32,540 bases of DNA from Alphaproteobacteria bacterium (GTDB lineage Bacteria; Pseudomonadota; Alphaproteobacteria; Paracaedibacterales; CAIULA01). How positions within the stretch are numbered: position 1 is the stretch's first letter; the number at the start of each line of letters is the position of its first letter. Both the position numbers and the translations under genes were made by a program. The stretch is taken from contig CANJLN010000012.1 of the NCBI GenBank assembly GCA_947475175.1, positions 1 to 32,540 of the forward strand, read 5' to 3'. Positions 24,354 through 32,092 of this stretch are shown here, piece after piece. The notes under the pieces were generated by a model. The model was not told the origin of the DNA, searched no databases, and saw only the letters and a program-made list of their open reading frames with translations.

Positions 24354-25542
24354 CTATCTTTTTCTTGTACTTTGCCTTCTTTCTGCTTGCCGGCAAGATT
24401 CTGGCCAAGATAAAGACGGAAATGCCACACGTATCATTGAAAGTCTTTTGCCAGAGATTATGGAAAAGATAAGACAAGATTATGTTGAGCCAGTCGATGA
24501 ACAAAAGCTTGCAGAAGGAGCTCTTAATGGTTTGTTGACAACCCTTGATCCCTTTTCTGTCTATTTAAATAAAAAAGATTACCAATCTCTAACAGATGCT
24601 GCTAAAGGTGAGTTTGCTGGCGTTGGTCTTGAAATTGTTGCAACTCAAGGCATGATCAAAGTTATCTCCGCAATTGATGATACACCAGCGTATAAGGCAG
24701 GAATCAAATCGGGAGATATGATTTCTCACATCAATGGGCAAGAAGTTCATAAATTATCTCCAAATGATGCTTTGCAGCAATTGCAAGGGGAGGCGGGAAC
24801 AGAAGTATCTCTGACAATTCTACGCAAGGATTCAGACTCTTTTGTTGTTAAACTAACAAGAGCCGTTATAAAAGTGAACCCTGTAAAGTTTATGGTCAAA
24901 CAAGATGTGGGTTATATCCGTATTGCTTGTTTTAATGAAAATGCAGGTAAAAAACTGCATGAGGCTCTTCAAAAACTAAATTCTATGTCGGATATTAACG
25001 GATTAATTTTGGATCTACGGAATAATCCCGGAGGAACTTTAGAGCAAGCCGTGGAAGTTGCTAGTTCCTTCTTAGATTCGGGAATAATCGTTGACATTAA
25101 AAGCAGAAATTCCAGTTACAACCAAACAATAAGGACCATCAATCAAGATTTAATCAAAGGAATACCAATGGTTGTTTTGATTAACAAAGGGTCAGCATCT
25201 GCTTCGGAAATTGTGGCAGGTGCGCTGAAAGATCATAAGCGAGCGATTGTTATGGGGACTCAGTCTTTTGGTAAAGGCTCTGTTCAGACTATTTTTAGTA
25301 TTCCTGGTTATGGTGGATTTAAATTAACCACCGCCAGTTTTTATACGCCTAAGGGAAATGCTATTCAAAATAAGGGTATTGAACCCGACATTATCGTTGA
25401 AGAGAATGAAGCTTCTGCAAAGAAAGAGGAGATTAAGCCTCCTTTGCTTAGTGAACCTCCACTCGATTATCAAATTCAACGAGCCATTGACCTTTTAAGA
25501 GGACTCTCGGTCTTTCAAATGAAAGGTCAATATGGTTCGTAA
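24337..25542 (+). CDS. ctpA: Carboxy-terminal processing protease (S41 family), lipoprotein
   Basis: A periplasmic tail-specific protease that trims or degrades envelope proteins, 401 aa. The N-terminus MIKKFNYLFLVLCLLSAC is a lipoprotein signal with Cys 18. Helical DPFSVYLNKKDY (71-82) precedes a PDZ domain (about 85-175: GEFAGVGLEI, PAYKAGIKSGDMISHINGQ). The protease core has LILDLRNNPGG, and the Ser-Lys dyad S288 (GSASASE) and K313 (FGKGSVQ) with the 25-residue spacing known for this family. It overlaps the upstream EnvC-like gene by 17 bp and the downstream gene by 11 bp. In E. coli, the Prc/NlpI system degrades the endopeptidase MepS, which fits its place among cell-wall genes. Confidence 0.95.
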   Translation: MIKKFNYLFLVLCLLSACRQDSGQDKDGNATRIIESLLPEIMEKIRQDYVEPVDEQKLAEGALNGLLTTLDPFSVYLNKKDYQSLTDAAKGEFAGVGLEIVATQGMIKVISAIDDTPAYKAGIKSGDMISHINGQEVHKLSPNDALQQLQGEAGTEVSLTILRKDSDSFVVKLTRAVIKVNPVKFMVKQDVGYIRIACFNENAGKKLHEALQKLNSMSDINGLILDLRNNPGGTLEQAVEVASSFLDSGIIVDIKSRNSSYNQTIRTINQDLIKGIPMVVLINKGSASASEIVAGALKDHKRAIVMGTQSFGKGSVQTIFSIPGYGGFKLTTASFYTPKGNAIQNKGIEPDIIVEENEASAKKEEIKPPLLSEPPLDYQIQRAIDLLRGLSVFQMKGQYGS

Positions 25543-26335
25543 AATAATGATTTTAGTGTTGCTGTTTACCATGGGCAATCCTGTTATTGCAAGTTCACCG
25601 CCACAACAAAGCATCGTTCCTCTAAGTAATAATGGGATTAGTGCTCGTTTTCTGAAGGGTGGTCTATGCGTTAGTACTCCTGAGATTAGCGTGACTGTTG
25701 GGCATTTTGGATTTGAAGGGGCAATTGAACAGGTTTTAACTCTCCTTCCAAGCTCGGTTACTCTTGCTTTTGATGTCTATTCTAAGCTGGAAAAAAAATG
25801 GGTAGATAGAGCTAAAGAACAGGGAAATTCAATCTTTTTAACGGCCTCATCTTTTAAGTTTATTGCAGGCAACGCCGCAGGTCCAACCTCATTAAATCTC
25901 TATACTCAAGAATCCGATATACAAGAATGGCAAAAATATGTCGGTGATTCTTTGAAGGGTTTTTTAATTGATAGAAATGTTTGTCAAGGCACCAGAGTTT
26001 TTGCAGCCCTTGCTAGCTATATTAAAAAGCAGAATCTATTATTATTTTTGTCAGAACCTGGTGAAAATACGCAAGCGATTTGCAGCGATCATCCAGGAAA
26101 ATGCTCTGTCGGGGATATTGTTATCCAACTTACTGACGCTGGCGATCTTGTTGAGCACAAACTAGAGGCGACTCGGTTGCTTGCTGAAAAACAGGGATAT
26201 GCAAATCTTATTGTCTTTTTATCAAATTCTGAAATGCTGACAGCACTTAAAAATTGGATGATATCCTTGGAAGAGAAAAAGTTTAATTTTGTTTCTATTG
26301 AAAAAAACTCAACTAAAGAAAACCGTTATGGATAA
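25532..26335 (+). CDS. Divergent polysaccharide deacetylase family protein (YibQ/DUF610-like), degenerate
   Basis: A 267-aa exported protein with a signal peptide (IMILVLLFTMGNPVIAS). The body follows the YibQ layout: ISVTVGHFGFEGAIEQVLTLLPSSVTLAFDVYSKLEKKWVDRAKEQG resembles the family's opening up to 'LP..VTLAF.PY....'; later GFLIDRNVCQGTRVF parallels the 'GvNNHMGS.....' region. The Asp pair normally found in the first strand (DDLG-like) reads VGHFG here, and other conserved polar residues are also replaced. Catalysis therefore looks lost. The strongest support is position: after ctpA and before rppH, as in many alphaproteobacteria. It overlaps ctpA by 11 bp and rppH by 8 bp. Confidence 0.68.
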   Translation: MVRKIMILVLLFTMGNPVIASSPPQQSIVPLSNNGISARFLKGGLCVSTPEISVTVGHFGFEGAIEQVLTLLPSSVTLAFDVYSKLEKKWVDRAKEQGNSIFLTASSFKFIAGNAAGPTSLNLYTQESDIQEWQKYVGDSLKGFLIDRNVCQGTRVFAALASYIKKQNLLLFLSEPGENTQAICSDHPGKCSVGDIVIQLTDAGDLVEHKLEATRLLAEKQGYANLIVFLSNSEMLTALKNWMISLEEKKFNFVSIEKNSTKENRYG

Positions 26336-26825
26336 AAGCCACGCCTCTGATGTAAGGCTGGGAATAGGTCTTATGCTTGTTAACAAAGAAAGAAAGGTCT
26401 TTGTGGGGCAAAGGAAAGACACCCCTCAAGATCAAGATAGTTCTTTTTCTTGCGAAGCATGGCAGATGCCTCAAGGAGGTATCGATAAAAATGAACTTCC
26501 TCAAATCGCCTTATTCAGAGAAATGAAAGAAGAAATTGGGTGTAATAAAGGCGAAATTATTGCAGAGAGCGAAGAATGGCGTACTTATGACTTACCCCCT
26601 CATTTGCGTGTTAGGCTTTGGAAAGGACGTTTTAAAGCACAAACACAAAAATGGTTTCTTGTACGTTTTTTAGGGGATGATCAAGATATCAATGTCAACA
26701 CGACTCATCCGGAATTTCTCGATTGGAAATGGGTTGATTTCAGCCAGCTCTCGGATCTCATTGTACCCTTTAAACGCGACGTTTATCTTTCCGTTATGAA
26801 AGAATTTGGATGGTACTTTGAGTAG
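26328..26825 (+). CDS. rppH: RNA pyrophosphohydrolase (Nudix)
   Basis: Removes pyrophosphate from the 5' end of mRNAs, starting RNase E-dependent decay; also known as the invasion-associated protein InvA/IalA in alphaproteobacterial pathogens. The Nudix box is complete: GGIDKNELPQIALFREMKEEIG (G-x5-E-x7-RE-x2-EE-x-G). Also present are FVGQRKD near the N-terminus, WQMPQGG, HLRVRLWKGRFKAQTQKWFLVRF and the final EFLDWKWVDFSQL. I start at ATG 26328, which overlaps the upstream stop as ATGGATAA. This gives 165 aa, normal for the family; an ATG 13 codons earlier lies deep in the previous gene. Confidence 0.94.
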   Translation: MDKSHASDVRLGIGLMLVNKERKVFVGQRKDTPQDQDSSFSCEAWQMPQGGIDKNELPQIALFREMKEEIGCNKGEIIAESEEWRTYDLPPHLRVRLWKGRFKAQTQKWFLVRFLGDDQDINVNTTHPEFLDWKWVDFSQLSDLIVPFKRDVYLSVMKEFGWYFE

Positions 26826-26831
26826 CTCGAT

Positions 26832-28244
26832 TTAACCCGCTGCGTGAGAGTGACGACGATGGTGGTGAGAGTGATGATGAGGTTCAGTTAAAGATTTTTC
26901 TTTAACGTCTTTAGCAACCAGTTGATTTTTTAAAGGAAACCCAACGATTTGTGTTTCAACCTCGGTCTTTAAGAGATTGAATTTTGTAAGATCATTTTTA
27001 GCAAGTTGAGTTGTTGGCAATTGTTTTATTGTCATAGGATTCACATGATGGCTTTTGTAAAGGACTCCAAAGTGGAGATGGGGCCCAGTTGCAAGCCCTG
27101 TTGCGCCTACGTTACCAATATGATGCCCCTGGCTTACATGTGTTCCAACTCTTACAAAAATTTTACTAAGATGACCGTATTCCGTTTCATAGGTGCTCGC
27201 GTGTCTAATTCTGACATAATTGCCAAAATCACCGTGATAACCCGCTTTGATTACAACTCCATCTCCAGCTGACATAACAGCAGTTCCAATAGGAGCTCCA
27301 AAATCAATACCTTTATGATCGCGCCTATAACCTTTGATAGGATGCGTTCTTGGGCCATACCCGGAAGTGATTCTCATTTTTCTTGGATCAATAGGGGTTT
27401 GTAAAAGAGCTCTAACGACACTCTCTCCTTTGGCATTGTAATATCCAGACACACCACTTGCCCCCTTAAAGTGATAAAGTTTATGAGGGTGTCCATTCGC
27501 AGAGACAGCAATATATAATAAACTGCCTGATTTAATAGCTTTTCCATTGCTGTCTTGAAATTCTTCATAAAGAAGTTCAAAAGGATCCCCACGTCTGATG
27601 CCATGTTGAAAATTGACTGTATAACTAAGCGCTTTAATTGCTTCATTTATAACTTTTTTGGGCACATGAAGCTTATGAGCAGTGCTATGAAAGCTTGACT
27701 TAATGTTGCCGCCAATTCTTCGTAACTTTTTTGTTAATATAGCTGCAAATTTATCGACCTTAAAGCCATGCTTTTTATGTTTGGTGAGAATAATTTGATG
27801 TTCAATGTCTGGTTTGAATTCTAGTTCAACTAAAGTGGCTTGGCTCATTTCACTTTCTTGGTGGTATTTCACCAAGATTATTTGTCCAATTTGGAGATCT
27901 TTAAAATTATAGGCTTGTCGTAGAGTTTTAGTTGACTCCTCTATTTCTTTTGGTGCAATACCTAGATTTGCTAGCAAGGAACCGATTGTATCCCCTTTGC
28001 CAACCTGAAGCATTTGTTGTTTTTCAGAATTAAACTTGGCTTGAGAAAAAGAAATAGGAGAGGTCGTTGTTTGGGAATTTGTTTCCAAACTTTGGTCAGA
28101 GATTTCAGGGTTTAGCGAAGAGGCTATTTCTACTTCTTTCTCAAGTTGAGCCTGAAGTTTGTAACCAATGTAGTACTCACGAGCAGAGATCAAACAGGCT
28201 ATTGTCATTAAACCAACACTTATGAGATGTGTGTGTTTTCTCAA
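26832..28244 (-). CDS. M23 family murein DD-endopeptidase with His-rich tail
   Basis: A 470-aa cell-wall hydrolase of the MepM/YebA type. A membrane anchor or signal lies at about 7-25. A LysM/OapA-like segment covers about 77-125 (LQVGKGDTIGSLLANLGI, QIGQIILV). An intermediate domain leads to the catalytic LytM domain (about 290-410) with H310 and D314 (DHKGIDFG) and the HxH pair H389/H391 (GPHLHFG), so it should be active. The start is a TTG with AGGAG 9 bases upstream. The C-terminus is odd: EPHHHSHHHRRHSHAAG, nine His in 17 residues, likely metal-binding. It is divergent from fabI and convergent with rppH (6-bp gap). Confidence 0.92.
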   Translation of the reverse strand: MRKHTHLISVGLMTIACLISAREYYIGYKLQAQLEKEVEIASSLNPEISDQSLETNSQTTTSPISFSQAKFNSEKQQMLQVGKGDTIGSLLANLGIAPKEIEESTKTLRQAYNFKDLQIGQIILVKYHQESEMSQATLVELEFKPDIEHQIILTKHKKHGFKVDKFAAILTKKLRRIGGNIKSSFHSTAHKLHVPKKVINEAIKALSYTVNFQHGIRRGDPFELLYEEFQDSNGKAIKSGSLLYIAVSANGHPHKLYHFKGASGVSGYYNAKGESVVRALLQTPIDPRKMRITSGYGPRTHPIKGYRRDHKGIDFGAPIGTAVMSAGDGVVIKAGYHGDFGNYVRIRHASTYETEYGHLSKIFVRVGTHVSQGHHIGNVGATGLATGPHLHFGVLYKSHHVNPMTIKQLPTTQLAKNDLTKFNLLKTEVETQIVGFPLKNQLVAKDVKEKSLTEPHHHSHHHRRHSHAAG

Positions 28245-28472
28245 TCCTGCTTTCTCCTCAATATTTCTATTATTAATCTTCTTAAGATAATGTTATCGAT
28301 TAGACCAATAAAATTTCTTTTTTATTATATCTTTGACTAGGCTATTCTGCCAATTCTTGCTCTTGATGTCAACTTGTTTGCTGTTGCAGGAGCGTTATTT
28401 TACTTGAATCCTAAGTTAGCATCAGTCATTACTAGTACAAATAAATGATTCTTCCATGACCAATGAGGATAT

Positions 28473-29279
28473 ATGAATAAGTTATTGATGCAAGGTAAAC
28501 GTGGCGTGATTATGGGATTGGCCAATGATCATTCCTTGGCTTGGGGAATTAGCCAAACTTTAGCAAAGCATGGCGCTGAGCTGGCTTTTACGTACATGGC
28601 TGATGCTTTTCAGAAAAGAATTACGCCGTTAGCAGAACAATTGAAATCCGATTTTTTGGTTCAATGTGATGTAAGTCAACCAGGTCAGGTGGCTAGTGCT
28701 TTTAATGAAATTGGAAAGCGTTGGGATTCTATTGATTTCGTTCTTCACTCTCTGGCTTATTCAGACAAAGAAGAATTGAAAGGCAAGTATTTAGAGACGT
28801 CTCGAGCTAATTTCTTAAACTCTCTTGATATCTCTTGTTATTCGTTTACAGAAGTATGTCGAGAAGCCGCTCCTTTAATGAAAAACGGGGGTTCATTTCT
28901 GACCCTGACTTATTATGGTGCTGAGCGTGTTATGCCGCATTATAATGTCATGGGCGTTGCCAAAGCAGCGTTGGAATCAAGTGTACGTTATCTGGCTGTT
29001 GATTTGGGCGGTCAAAATATTCGTGTGAATGCTATGTCTGCAGGACCTGCTAAAACACTCGCTTCTTCTGGCATTGGTGATTTTCGTTATATTTTAAAAT
29101 GGAACCAGTATAATTCTCCTTTAAAACGCAATATCACCTTGGACGATGTGGGTGGTGCTGGTTTATATCTTTTGAGCGATTTATCAAGCGGTGTTACCGG
29201 CGAAGTACATCATGTCGATGCTGGTTATCATGTGGTTGGCATGAAAGCCGTGGACGCACCTGACATTTCGGTTGTGTAA
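28473..29279 (+). CDS. fabI: Enoyl-[acyl-carrier-protein] reductase (NADH)
   Basis: Performs the last reduction of each fatty-acid elongation cycle. It is a 268-aa SDR-fold protein. Cofactor-binding segments GVIMGLANDHSLAWGIS and CDVSQPGQV are FabI-type. The active site has Y147/Y148 (TYYGA), Y157 and K164 (YNVMGVAKAALE), equivalent to E. coli Y146, Y156 and K163. The C-terminal VNAMSAGPAKTLASSGI and VTGEVHHVDAGYH are diagnostic. GAGG lies just before the ATG. It is a single gene, convergent with the S24 protein gene (2-bp gap). FabI is the target of triclosan-class inhibitors; no resistance inference is made. Confidence 0.97.
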   Translation: MNKLLMQGKRGVIMGLANDHSLAWGISQTLAKHGAELAFTYMADAFQKRITPLAEQLKSDFLVQCDVSQPGQVASAFNEIGKRWDSIDFVLHSLAYSDKEELKGKYLETSRANFLNSLDISCYSFTEVCREAAPLMKNGGSFLTLTYYGAERVMPHYNVMGVAKAALESSVRYLAVDLGGQNIRVNAMSAGPAKTLASSGIGDFRYILKWNQYNSPLKRNITLDDVGGAGLYLLSDLSSGVTGEVHHVDAGYHVVGMKAVDAPDISVV

Positions 29280-29281
29280 TT

Positions 29282-29863
29282 TTACCTAACGGCGTGAATC
29301 ACTGTGGTGACCACGCCCCAAATGGTAAAAGACATGGATTCTGTCACTTGTATGGGGTGAAAGTCTGGGTTTTCAGGCATAAGGTAAATCAGGTCACTTT
29401 CTATCTTAAGCCGTTTAACAGTTAATTCTCCGTCTAATACCGCAATGACAATATCGTTTTGTTTCGGTTTAAGCCCGCGATCAACAATCAAAACATCCTG
29501 GTGGTTAATGCCAGTATTAATCATAGAATCACCCGTAACACGTACAAAGAAAGTCGTGGCCGGGTGTTTGATCAGATGTTCATTCAGATCCAAAGCTGTT
29601 TCGATTGAATCATCTGCCGGAGAGGGGGCACCCGCCGAAACAGCACTGGCATAAAGAGGAAGAGAGTAAGATTTCTCAGAAAAATCAGAAGAATACAAAC
29701 CTTCTATCGTTCCGTCGTGATTTTTTGCTCTGAAAGTTGATTCCAAGAATTTTTTGACAGCCGGAATCATACTTAAAGGAAGACGGACAGGCTTTGTTTC
29801 TTCTTTATAGGTGCCACTTAATTGCTTGCGACCGGCTCCTGCACGAAAACCACCTCTTGCCAT
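29282..29863 (-). CDS. UmuD/LexA-like S24 self-cleaving protein with N-terminal DNA-binding-like extension
   Basis: A 193-aa protein. The C-terminal S24 domain matches UmuD: cleavage site A77-G78 in VSAGAPSPADD, nucleophile S113 in TGDSM, and K150 in ELTVKRL. The G-S-K spacings (35 and 37) are the same as E. coli UmuD (25, 60, 97). The N-terminus is about 53 residues longer than UmuD. It starts RGGFRAGAGRKQ (a basic GGxRxGAGRK motif seen in several DNA-binding proteins), then TKPVRLPLSMIPAVKKFLES, which could be a ribbon-helix-helix. No umuC is nearby. It has its own strong promoter with an overlapping palindrome, fitting a self-cleaving repressor like UmuDAb, or a stand-alone Pol V subunit. 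Repressor function is inferred. Confidence 0.82.
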   Translation of the reverse strand: MARGGFRAGAGRKQLSGTYKEETKPVRLPLSMIPAVKKFLESTFRAKNHDGTIEGLYSSDFSEKSYSLPLYASAVSAGAPSPADDSIETALDLNEHLIKHPATTFFVRVTGDSMINTGINHQDVLIVDRGLKPKQNDIVIAVLDGELTVKRLKIESDLIYLMPENPDFHPIQVTESMSFTIWGVVTTVIHAVR

Positions 29864-29878
29864 CGCTGCATCCTTTTA

Positions 29879-29926
29879 TATGATTACTGTTTCAATAATC
29901 ATAAAAGAGATGAGGTGTTGTGTCAA
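29879..29926 (-). promoter_or_regulatory. Strong promoter with overlapping operator for the S24 gene
   Basis: On the minus strand, TTGACA (29921-29926) is separated by 17 bp from TATGAT (29898-29903), a near-consensus sigma-70 promoter. A perfect inverted repeat TATGATTA-9 bp-TAATCATA (29879-29886 and 29896-29903) covers the -10 box and the start region. It ends 15 bp before the ATG. That is where an autorepressor would bind. It does not match the GAAC-N7-GAAC alphaproteobacterial LexA box. AAGGA precedes the ATG. Confidence 0.75.
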
Positions 29927-30200
29927 GCGGGCGGTTTTTTAATGTAGGAGCTCGTGCTGAGCCTGCGAGCTCCATGTAATTTGTGGATTCAAGAAAATAA
30001 TTTTCGTGGACTATTTTTCAAGAAACCTAACATTTCTGCGGTTTCTGAGGAAAATCCGGCGGAAACAGCTGGGCTGACAAAAGTTAATTTTTTATTACTT
30101 TCTTTATACCCAACATGTTAATCCTGAGCTATCTTTAAGAAAAAGCTCACTTGCTCCTTATATTGAATTAGCAAACAATTTTTATTAATAAGAGAAAACC
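29927..30200. other. Gap between the S24 gene promoter and yjdM
   Basis: About 270 bp with no gene. It contains a perfect 8-bp hairpin GGAGCTCG/CGAGCTCC (29947-29954 and 29966-29973, 11-nt loop) and a smaller one GAGCT/AGCTC near 30126-30148. Neither has a T-run. The yjdM promoter is presumably here, but I see no clear boxes. Confidence 0.5.
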
Positions 30201-30545
30201 ATGACAAAAATAATTCCATCTTGCTCACAATGTGGCATGCCAAATACGTATCCAGATGGCGCATTACTTATTTGTGCTGATTGTGGGTATGAATGGCCAA
30301 TACAACAATCATCTGAAACAAATGATGATAGTGAGTCAGTCATAAGAGATTCCAATGGTAATATACTCTCGGATGGTGATTCGGTCGTAATCATCAAAGA
30401 CCTTAAGGTGAAAGGCTCTTCTATTACTCTCAAGGTGGGAACTAAAATCAAGAGCATTCGTTTGGTCGGTGGCGATCATGAAGTGGATTGCAAAACGGAT
30501 GCTGGCCAATTTATGCTCAAAGCCTGCTTCCTAAGAAAATCTTGA
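30201..30545 (+). CDS. yjdM: YjdM/PhnA family zinc-ribbon protein
   Basis: A 114-aa protein. The N-terminal zinc ribbon has two CxxC pairs (CSQCGMPNTYPDG and CADCGYEW, about 8-30). The C-terminal domain has the family hallmarks VIRDSNGNILSDGDSVVIIKDLKVKGS, LKVGTKIKSIRLV and ILKACFLRK-like FMLKACFLRKS. It was historically annotated as 'alkylphosphonate utilization protein PhnA', but the family's true role is unclear and phosphonate genes are absent here. It is a single gene at normal length, just outside the tRNA-linked integration site. Confidence 0.93.
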   Translation: MTKIIPSCSQCGMPNTYPDGALLICADCGYEWPIQQSSETNDDSESVIRDSNGNILSDGDSVVIIKDLKVKGSSITLKVGTKIKSIRLVGGDHEVDCKTDAGQFMLKACFLRKS

Positions 30546-30623
30546 ATTATAAATTATCCATAACTCAATCTATATATCGGAATTTTCGGCGGTTAAAGGC
30601 TGGAATATCTTTGTCTTTATGGT

Positions 30624-30645
30624 GACTTTTCAATCTCGAAAAGTC
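30624..30645 (+). other. Perfect 8-bp hairpin between yjdM and the att site
   Basis: GACTTTTC-AATCTC-GAAAAGTC. It has no T-run on either side, so I do not call it an intrinsic terminator. It might be a 3'-end structure for yjdM mRNA. Confidence 0.4.
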
Positions 30646-30674
30646 TGCGGGTGATCACGAACCCTTGTATTTAA

Positions 30675-30719
30675 TGGTGCCGGTTGGGGGACTCGAACTC
30701 CCGACCTACTGATTACAAA
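30675..30719 (-). other. 3' fragment of tRNA-Thr(TGT), probable attachment site
   Basis: Read on the minus strand, the segment runs from an anticodon loop TTTGTAA (anticodon TGT) through stem ATCAGT, AGGTC, a T-arm GGGAGTTCGAACTCCC, to CCGGCACCA with encoded CCA. The D-arm and 5' acceptor half are missing, and the T-loop is one base short. It is therefore a fragment rather than a gene. A 3' tRNA remnant directly beside a P4-type integrase is the classic att end of an integrated element. The intact tRNA-Thr should lie at the other end, outside the window. Confidence 0.8.
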
Positions 30720-30838
30720 TGAGAAGGTTTAATATTTATGTTCATATATAGAACTAGATAAACCTTTACAAAGCCTCACATTTTCGCTAAATCATATTTA
30801 TGAAACTTTATAAAAGATCATCAGAATACACCTCTAAA

Positions 30839-30857
30839 GTATACCCCACGTATACCC
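30839..30857 (+). promoter_or_regulatory. Direct repeats GTATACCC, possible integrase arm sites
   Basis: GTATACCC occurs at 30839-30846 and 30850-30857, an 11-bp period that places both on the same helix face. It sits between the att fragment and the integrase gene, where arm-type recombinase or excisionase sites normally lie. CTCTAAAGT and ACTTTTAGAG flank the pair as an imperfect inverted repeat. Confidence 0.4.
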
Positions 30858-30885
30858 AAACTTTTAGAGAGGCGACAACAAACAC

Positions 30886-30918
30886 GGTGAACTACTGAGC
30901 ATTTATCAGTAGTTCACC
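30886..30918 (+). promoter_or_regulatory. 13-bp perfect stem-loop before the integrase gene
   Basis: GGTGAACTACTGA (30886-30898) and TCAGTAGTTCACC (30906-30918) pair perfectly around GCATTTA. The stem ends a few bases before the Shine-Dalgarno AGGAG and 13 bp before the ATG. It could be an operator, or an mRNA hairpin limiting integrase translation. Confidence 0.6.
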
Positions 30919-30931
30919 TATAGGAGCAACT

Positions 30932-32092
30932 ATGAAGTCACAAGAAAATACCTTTAACTTTACCAAGAAGATTTTAGATAGCCTTCCTCTACCTCCGGAA
31001 GGCAAGCGTTTTTACCTTTATGATATCAAAGTCCGAGGCCTTGAGTTGATGGTAACAGAGCAAGGCTCCAAATCATTTAAAGTTTATCGTAAATGTAATG
31101 GGAAGCCTGTCAGGGTGACTCTTGGCAAATACCCTGAGATGACGATTGAGAATGCCCGCCACCAAGCTCAAAGTATCATTACAGATATGCTCAATGGCAA
31201 AAACCCGAATGAGGAAAAGAAAACACTTCGCGAGGAGACCGCTTTGGGGGATATGTTTGTTTTGTTTATGGAACGCTACAGTAAACATCACAAGAAAACC
31301 TGGAAAGATGATGAAAAGGATGTTCCACGCTTTCTGGGGCACTGGTTCAAAAGAAAATTATCAGCTATCAGCAAGCAAGACATACAAACACTTCATGAAA
31401 AGATTAGAACCGAGAACGGTCTTTATCAAGCCAATCGTCTGCTGGCAAGAATTCATATTATTTACAACAAAGCTATCGAGTGGGGATGGGAAGGAATCAA
31501 TCCAGCTCAAGGCGTTAAGAAGTTCAAGGAAAAATCAAGGGATAGATTCTTGCACCCCGATGAATTACCCCATTTTTTTGAAAGCCTGGATTTAGAGGAA
31601 AATGATTCTATTCGAGAGTACATCTATGTTTCTCTTTTAACGGGAGTGAGGAAGTCCAACGTTCTGGCTATGCGTTGGGAAGACATTTATTTTGAAAGAA
31701 GAGAGTGGCTTATACCGGAAACCAAGAACGGTGATTCTCTTCGCGTGCACTTAATCGAAAAAGTTATTGATATTCTGAAAGGACGTGCTGAGAGATACCC
31801 TCGAAGGGAATGGGTTTTTGAGGGGAAGGGAACAACAGGTCATTTAGTAGAACCAAAATCAGGTTGGAAAAGGATATTAGAGAGGGCAGGCATTAAGGAT
31901 TTACGACTTCATGATCTGAGAAGAACACTGGGAAGTTGGCAAGCCGCTACCGGTGCTAATAGTTTCATGATTGGTCAGTCTCTGGGACATAAGAGTACGC
32001 AATCTACAGCTGTTTATGCTCGGTTGAACATTGATCCTGTTAGAGATTCTGTTGAGAAGGCCACCCAAGCTATTTTGAACCATGCAAAGTAG
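30932..32092 (+). CDS. int: P4-type tyrosine recombinase (integrase)
   Basis: Site-specific integrase of 386 aa. The N-terminal arm-binding domain (DUF4102 type) at about 10-95 includes FYLYDIKVRGLELMVTEQGSKSF and RVTLGKYPEMTIENARHQA. A core-binding domain follows (about 105-190). The catalytic domain (about 205-380) has Arg in LLTGVRKSNVLAMRW, Lys in PETKNGDSLRV, H-x-x-R in RLHDLRRTLGSW, His in IGQSLGHKS and the Tyr nucleophile in AVYARL. All six active-site positions are accounted for, so it should be functional. It is preceded by the tRNA-Thr fragment and candidate arm sites, which fixes this as the left end of an integrative element running rightward. Confidence 0.95.
   Translation: MKSQENTFNFTKKILDSLPLPPEGKRFYLYDIKVRGLELMVTEQGSKSFKVYRKCNGKPVRVTLGKYPEMTIENARHQAQSIITDMLNGKNPNEEKKTLREETALGDMFVLFMERYSKHHKKTWKDDEKDVPRFLGHWFKRKLSAISKQDIQTLHEKIRTENGLYQANRLLARIHIIYNKAIEWGWEGINPAQGVKKFKEKSRDRFLHPDELPHFFESLDLEENDSIREYIYVSLLTGVRKSNVLAMRWEDIYFERREWLIPETKNGDSLRVHLIEKVIDILKGRAERYPRREWVFEGKGTTGHLVEPKSGWKRILERAGIKDLRLHDLRRTLGSWQAATGANSFMIGQSLGHKSTQSTAVYARLNIDPVRDSVEKATQAILNHAK

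Noticed and set aside
28341-28448. 35-codon open stretch reading AILPILALDVNLFAVAGALFYL... before fabI
   Set aside because: Hydrophobic and vaguely membrane-like, but it has no standard start codon at its beginning and no ribosome site. It could be a gene relic but cannot be supported.
29879-29926. LexA-type SOS box upstream of the S24 gene
   Set aside because: Neither the GAAC-N7-GAAC alphaproteobacterial box nor the CTGT-N8-ACAG box is present; the palindrome there is a different sequence.
30675-30719. A functional tRNA-Thr gene
   Set aside because: Only the 3' half from the anticodon loop is present, the D-arm and 5' acceptor strand are absent, and the T-loop is one base short.
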